From: a bacterium
Lineage (GTDB): Bacteria > Vulcanimicrobiota > Vulcanimicrobiia > Vulcanimicrobiales > Vulcanimicrobiaceae
Direction: 5' to 3'
Length of the DNA: 35,505 nt
Assembly (NCBI GenBank): GCA_021790895.1
Contig: JAJYFM010000019.1
Coordinates: 1-35,505, forward strand
Below the pieces are notes generated by a model. The model searched no databases. It had not been told where the DNA came from and saw only the letters and a list, made by a program, of their open reading frames with translations. Made by a program: the position numbers and the translations under genes. Positions 32,398-35,505 of this stretch are shown one piece after another; position 1 is the first letter of the stretch; every line of letters starts with the position of its first letter.

Positions 32398-32886
32398 TTA
32401 CGCTTGCGCGTCGGCCGAGGCGGGAGTCATTGCCGCGACGATCCACGCGATCGGAAGCCCGAAGAACACCGTATGCGCGATGAGCTGAAAGATCAAATCG
32501 TTGGGCGTCTTCGGATTTTGCAACACGCCGGCGGCGAGCATCACGACATCCATCGCGAGATAGACGACGACGCCGTAGGCAAGCCCCGAGGGCAGCCAGC
32601 GTTTCGCAATAAATGGTTGTGACGCAGCGACCCAGGCGAACGCGACACCCCATGCAAGCGAGACCAGCAGGTGGATCGCCGCTCCGTAGATCGGCGCGAG
32701 CGGGTTTGCGAGAATCGCCTTCCCCATCGCTGCCATGGCGACGAAGCTCCAAAATTGCTCCATGGTGCCGCCCTGAGGGCGTACCTGCGTGACGTAGAGA
32801 AAGCCGTCGATAAGGAGCGCGCCGACGAGGCCGGCGACGATGCCGCGAGCGAGAATCGCGGGGTATTGGCGAGTGGTTGGAGGCAT
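32398..32886 (-). CDS. Small four-helix membrane protein of unknown function
   Basis: The 162-residue product has about four hydrophobic segments: 'GIVAGLVGALLIDGFLYV', 'PIYGAAIHLLVSLAWGVAFA', 'LAYGVVVYLAMDVVMLAAGV' and 'LIAHTVFFGLPIAWIVAAM'. The connecting pieces contain conserved-looking Asp, Arg and Gln residues but no motif that I can name. It ends one base before alr and is thus probably in the same transcript. The ATG at 32886 begins M-P-P-T-T-R. No function should be inferred from alr, since the coupling may simply reflect genome packing. Confidence 0.7.
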   Translation of the reverse strand: MPPTTRQYPAILARGIVAGLVGALLIDGFLYVTQVRPQGGTMEQFWSFVAMAAMGKAILANPLAPIYGAAIHLLVSLAWGVAFAWVAASQPFIAKRWLPSGLAYGVVVYLAMDVVMLAAGVLQNPKTPNDLIFQLIAHTVFFGLPIAWIVAAMTPASADAQA

Positions 32887-33031
32887 GCGGGCGCTCTTCT
32901 CGCGCGCGCTCGTTCGCTCCCACTAGCGCCGGGCGGCTCGCCGCGAACGACGCAGGATCGGGCAAGGGCGAACGCGTTTGAAAGAGCTATCAGCAGATGT
33001 TCGCGTTCGGCGAAGTCATGAGGAGATCGAT

Positions 33032-33475
33032 ATGGCCAATCTTGAGGAACCCCAACCAACGAAACTCACCCTCGAACGGCGTGACGGCTACGAATTCATC
33101 GTGCGCGTCGAGGGGAGCAGCGTGCCGGAATTCCTCGCCGAGGAGGGTCCGCCGCTTGGAAAGGCGCGCGGCCCGAGTCCTGACGCGATGCTCGGCGCAG
33201 CGGTCGGCAGTTGTCTCGCGTCGAGCCTCATTTTCTGCATGGGAAAAACCCACGCAACGCTCGATGGATTGCGCGCGAACGTCGCGATCAAGAAGGCGCG
33301 GAACGAGCATGGGCGATTACGCATCGGCGCGATCGAGGTCGAACTGCATGCAGATATTCCCGCCGAGCAGCACGAGCGCTTCGAACGCTGCCGCGCGCTC
33401 TTTGAGGATTACTGCACCGTGACTGCAAGCGTGCGCCGGGGGATCGATGTCGAGGTGAAGCTGACGACATCGTAG
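33032..33475 (+). CDS. OsmC-family protein
   Basis: OsmC/Ohr proteins reduce organic hydroperoxides with a pair of cysteines. The 147-residue product carries 'GPSPDAMLGAAVGSCLASSL' with the first cysteine near residue 68, and the second in 'FEDYCTVTASVRRG' near 131, which fits the broad OsmC (YhfA-like) group more than Ohr itself. The peroxidase role is family knowledge, not shown here. I chose the ATG at 33032 because AGGAG lies six bases before it. An in-frame start at 32978 would add residues unlike the family. The gene is divergent from the membrane protein/alr pair. Confidence 0.85.
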   Translation: MANLEEPQPTKLTLERRDGYEFIVRVEGSSVPEFLAEEGPPLGKARGPSPDAMLGAAVGSCLASSLIFCMGKTHATLDGLRANVAIKKARNEHGRLRIGAIEVELHADIPAEQHERFERCRALFEDYCTVTASVRRGIDVEVKLTTS

Positions 33476-33518
33476 TGGTGGAGCGCCCGCCATGGGCCTC
33501 GCTGCGGTCGCGTCGCGT

Positions 33519-34127
33519 CTAGGGGAACCGCGTCACTTCCAGGCCTTTGCCGATATTGAAGGTTATGGACTCGACCATCGGGGTTTTGCGAACGTGGGCG
33601 ACGTAGTCGTTCAGCGAATGCGAGATGATATTGTCGGCGATGACGAAGCCGCCGCGACTGACGTTCAACATATCGAAAAAACCGATGTAGTCTTCTTTCT
33701 CGCAATCAAGAAGCACGAGATCCATCTGCGCCACGCTCGGCAATACCTCAATGGCATCGCCACAAACGTAATCGACGAACCGCTCGAGATTGAGGCGGCG
33801 TAGCGTCTCGCGCGACTCCGTTTGGCGTGCCGCGTCGATTTCGATCGATATCAACGTGCCGTTGACTTCACGCGCGGCACTCGCGAGAGCGATCGTCGAG
33901 ATGCCGCTCGATCCACCGATTTCGAGCATTCGCTTCGCACCAACGCCGAGGGCGAGCGCGCACAAAAATGCGGCGCTGGCCGGCTCGAGGTTGCGATGCC
34001 GCTCGGATTTCGGTAATCCGGCCGCATCTTGGCTGAGCTTTCGCTGCCAGAGTCGATCGATAGCCGCGCGCTCGGGTTCTCTCAACATGCCGCGCCGCTC
34101 TCGATTGGGGTACCCGCGCGCATTCAA
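33519..34127 (-). CDS. SAM-dependent O-methyltransferase-like protein
   Basis: The 202-residue product has a class I methyltransferase fold of the catechol/caffeoyl-CoA type. Motif I is 'MLEIGGSSGISTIALA' near residue 68, 'LISIEIDAARQ' carries the acidic ribose contact, and 'DLVLLDCEKEDYIGFFDML' and 'GGFVIADNI' hold the metal or catalytic acids of this group. Its substrate is unknown. The first start is TTG at 34127 with GGAG close before it. The first ATG in frame is at 34088, without a better site, so the start is uncertain by 13 residues. It converges with the OsmC gene. Confidence 0.85.
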   Translation of the reverse strand: MNARGYPNRERRGMLREPERAAIDRLWQRKLSQDAAGLPKSERHRNLEPASAAFLCALALGVGAKRMLEIGGSSGISTIALASAAREVNGTLISIEIDAARQTESRETLRRLNLERFVDYVCGDAIEVLPSVAQMDLVLLDCEKEDYIGFFDMLNVSRGGFVIADNIISHSLNDYVAHVRKTPMVESITFNIGKGLEVTRFP

Positions 34128-34217
34128 GCCGCTCCATTCTTGAAGGTTGCCTTCACGTTTCGGGTGTTGTCGGCGTTTGGTTGGGCCTCCTACTGTCGGC
34201 GCTCTTCGGCGATCGCG

Positions 34218-34253
34218 TAAAAAAATAGGCGGCCGCCTTCACGACGACCGCCT
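34218..34253 (-). terminator. Rho-independent terminator of the YXWGXW-type gene
   Basis: On the minus strand a 10-bp stem (AGGCGGTCGT with GCGGCCGCCT, two G-T pairs) and a 7-base loop are followed by A and seven T residues. It starts about 20 bases after the stop codon of the secreted protein gene. It is the clearest intrinsic terminator in the window. Confidence 0.85.
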
Positions 34254-34274
34254 TCTTTCTTCGCGCTCCGCGAC

Positions 34275-35114
34275 CTAACGCGGCGGCCGGCCGTGGCCGC
34301 CGTGTCCCTGGTTGCCGCGTCCCTGATTGCCGTGGGGTTGGTTCCCGTGCCCCTGGCTGCCGTGCCCCTGGTTGCCGCGTCCCTGGTTACCGCGGGGTTG
34401 GTTCCCGCGTCCTTGGTTACCGCGGGGTTGGTTTCCGCGTCCTTGGTTACCGTGCGGTTGCCGTTGCGGCTGATAGCGCGGTTGCGGCTGTCGTTGCTGC
34501 GGTTGATAGCGCGGCCGATGCTGCGGCTGGTAGCGCTGCTGCTGCTGTCGCTGCTGCGGGGCGTTCCGAGCTGCTCCATGGTTCATGCGGACGAAGCTCG
34601 AGCGGCCCTCCTGCGGGGTGCGCCGGTAGACGTGCGGATTGTAGTAAACCGCGTTCCCGACGGTGTTGCGATCGACGTGCGTCACGTAGCTGTTGTAGCG
34701 GAAGCGGTCGCCCTCCCATTCGCCACCGTCATAGCCGCGGCCATAGTAGCCGCACCCATAGTTGACGTCGCCATAGTAGCCGACGGTGCGCCCCCAGTAG
34801 CCGCCGTTCCAATAGTATCCGCCCCCGTTCCAGGCCCAGTAGCCGGGGGTCCAGTAGAGGCCGGGCTGCGGTGCCGGGGTCCAGCGCCCGCGAACCCAGT
34901 GGTAGCCGCCGCGATTCCAGCGCCAGTAGCCGGGAATCCAGATCCAATTCGCAGCCGGCGCCGGGGGCTGCTCGTAGGCGTAGTACGGGATCGGCGGCGG
35001 CGGGGTGCCGATCGAGACCCCGATGCCGATACTGATGTTCGCCTGCGCCGGGCGCGCCCCAACGAGGGTGAGGGCGAAGATCGCTGCGGTGAGGCCGAGT
35101 GCGAGGCGTTTCAT
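34275..35114 (-). CDS. Secreted YXWGXW-type repeat protein with Gly/Gln/Arg tail
   Basis: The 279-residue product starts with a clear signal peptide (MKRLALGLTAAIFALTLVGA, cleavage expected after AQA near 26). Aromatic repeats follow: 'WIPGYWRWNRGGYHWVRGRW' and 'WTPGYWAWNGGGYYWNGGYW', typical of YXWGXW/BBP-type repeat proteins found in envelope or exported proteins of unknown role. The C-terminal 110 residues are low complexity, first Q/R/P/Y and then G-N-Q-G-R repeats, likely disordered and positively charged. I chose the ATG at 35114 because AAAGGAG is 8 bases upstream and the signal peptide begins there. The longer frame from 35276 is spurious. A strong terminator follows. Confidence 0.8.
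   Translation of the reverse strand: MKRLALGLTAAIFALTLVGARPAQANISIGIGVSIGTPPPPIPYYAYEQPPAPAANWIWIPGYWRWNRGGYHWVRGRWTPAPQPGLYWTPGYWAWNGGGYYWNGGYWGRTVGYYGDVNYGCGYYGRGYDGGEWEGDRFRYNSYVTHVDRNTVGNAVYYNPHVYRRTPQEGRSSFVRMNHGAARNAPQQRQQQQRYQPQHRPRYQPQQRQPQPRYQPQRQPHGNQGRGNQPRGNQGRGNQPRGNQGRGNQGHGSQGHGNQPHGNQGRGNQGHGGHGRPPR
34303..34455 (+). repeat. Degenerate 15-bp coding repeat (G-N-Q-G-R/H and G-N-Q-P-R units)
   Basis: Variants of CCCTGGTTGCCGCGT alternate with GGGTTGGTTCCCGCG through this stretch, about ten units, and encode the Gly-Asn-Gln tail of the secreted protein on the minus strand. Copies have diverged by several bases, so the array is older or less active than a pure tandem repeat. Confidence 0.8.
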
Positions 35115-35232
35115 AACTGCTACTCCTTTGCCGACCGTTCGCTCGGTGTCGGCTCCCCTAGAGAACGTTCCGGCCCGCTCGCTCGGCACGCCCCCGAGGG
35201 AGTTTAACCAAACCCTCATCTCGTGAAACCGC

Positions 35233-35261
35233 TTGCACTCCCCAGGGGTCTCTGCTAGTAT
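35233..35261 (+). promoter_or_regulatory. Promoter of groES
   Basis: TTGCAC (35233-35238) and TAGTAT (35256-35261) are separated by 17 bases, a good vegetative promoter. The start point should lie at about 35268, right at the first arm of the CIRCE element, so a bound HrcA would block it. Confidence 0.75.
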
Positions 35262-35269
35262 CCGAGGCG

Positions 35270-35296
35270 TTGGCACTCATATGCTAAGAGTGCCAA
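35270..35296 (+). promoter_or_regulatory. CIRCE element (HrcA operator)
   Basis: TTGGCACTC, nine bases, GAGTGCCAA is a perfect inverted repeat with the 9-9-9 layout of CIRCE, with one base changed in each arm from the consensus TTAGCACTC. HrcA represses groES-groEL through such sites and releases them on heat shock. An HrcA gene is therefore expected elsewhere in the genome. Confidence 0.93.
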
Positions 35297-35341
35297 ATCC
35301 AACTCGAAACTCATTTCGAATCACACTTTTGGAGGTTTTCC

Positions 35342-35505
35342 GTGAACCTGAAGCCTTTGGCCGACCGCGTGGTCATCGAGCACGTCGAGCAAGAAGAGAA
35401 GAGCGTCGGCGGCATTTTCCTTCCCGACACCGCGAAAGAGAAGCCCCAGGAGGGGATCGTCCGCGCGATCGGGAGCGGCCGCGTGCTCGACAACGGCACG
35501 ACGCT
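35342..35505 (+). CDS. groES: Co-chaperonin GroES, N-terminal part (cut by window edge)
   Basis: The visible 54 residues start [19 protein letters not shown] and contain the mobile loop region '[19 protein letters not shown]', whose I-F-L segment docks on GroEL, then '[11 protein letters not shown]'. GroES forms the seven-subunit lid of the GroEL folding chamber. The GTG start has GGAGG six bases upstream. The promoter and CIRCE operator before it indicate heat-shock control. groEL would be expected just beyond the window. The 3' half is missing because the window ends. Confidence 0.97.
   Translation, partial: MNLKPLADRVVIEHVEQEEKSVGGIFLPDTAKEKPQEGIVRAIGSGRVLDNGTT

Noticed and set aside
34293-35207. 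Plus-strand Ala/Val-rich frame of 304 codons
   Set aside because: It is the antisense of the secreted YXWGXW-type gene, which has a signal peptide, ribosome binding site and terminator.

Overview
The window is a high-GC bacterial chromosome segment. It contains the cell-wall/division (dcw) cluster, part of the histidine pathway, groES under a CIRCE operator, and a large block of defence-like genes. FtsI, MraZ and the complete Mur set show a peptidoglycan-walled bacterium, and MurE carries the DNPR-type motif of meso-diaminopimelate ligases. The mixture of a dcw operon without ftsQAZ, a CofE-like gene inside it, a stalk-domain His-rich protein and a YXWGXW-type secreted protein suggests an uncultured, deep-branching phylum (Eremiobacterota/WPS-2 is my guess). 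Nothing in the window proves the phylum.

Region 1-2100 holds a truncated coiled-coil-like protein, a 46-residue small ORF, a probable secreted protein with two BamE-like halves (its start region may be frameshifted), and a Doc/AbrB-type toxin-antitoxin pair. Region 2101-2592 shows no gene I can support.

Region 2593-11160 is visibly poorer in GC than the rest and looks acquired. A SPPY-type DNA methyltransferase on the + strand converges on a six-gene minus-strand operon. In transcription order the operon encodes a HARE-HTH protein, a winged-helix-like protein, a MORC/MutL-like GHKL ATPase, a Rad50-like ABC ATPase with two CxxC motifs, an ABC-3C-like middle component and a PD-(D/E)xK nuclease. 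Most junctions overlap or are a few bases apart. I think this is the most interesting object here: a candidate restriction or anti-mobile-element system coupling two ATPase classes to a nuclease and a methylase. Its promoter lies in a divergent region shared with mraZ and carries a perfect inverted repeat.

Region 11281-26311 is a compact dcw operon: mraZ-rsmH-ftsL-ftsI-murE-murF-cofE-like-mraY-murD-ftsW-murG-murC-murB-ddl. Nearly all junctions overlap (GTGA, ATGA, CTGA). mraZ has a clear promoter followed by three AGTGG direct repeats at exact 10-bp spacing, the layout of an MraZ operator. ftsI appears to start at a non-AUG codon. ftsQ, ftsA and ftsZ do not follow ddl; a citrate synthase gene does, then hisB-hisH-hisA.

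Region 29564-35505 holds a minus-strand set (membrane protein, alanine racemase, stalk-domain/His-rich protein), an OsmC-family protein, an O-methyltransferase, a YXWGXW-type secreted protein with a strong terminator, and the beginning of groES. Alanine racemase, Ddl and the Mur ligases together give the full route from L-alanine to the lipid-linked precursor, except for murA and the D-glutamate and diaminopimelate supply.
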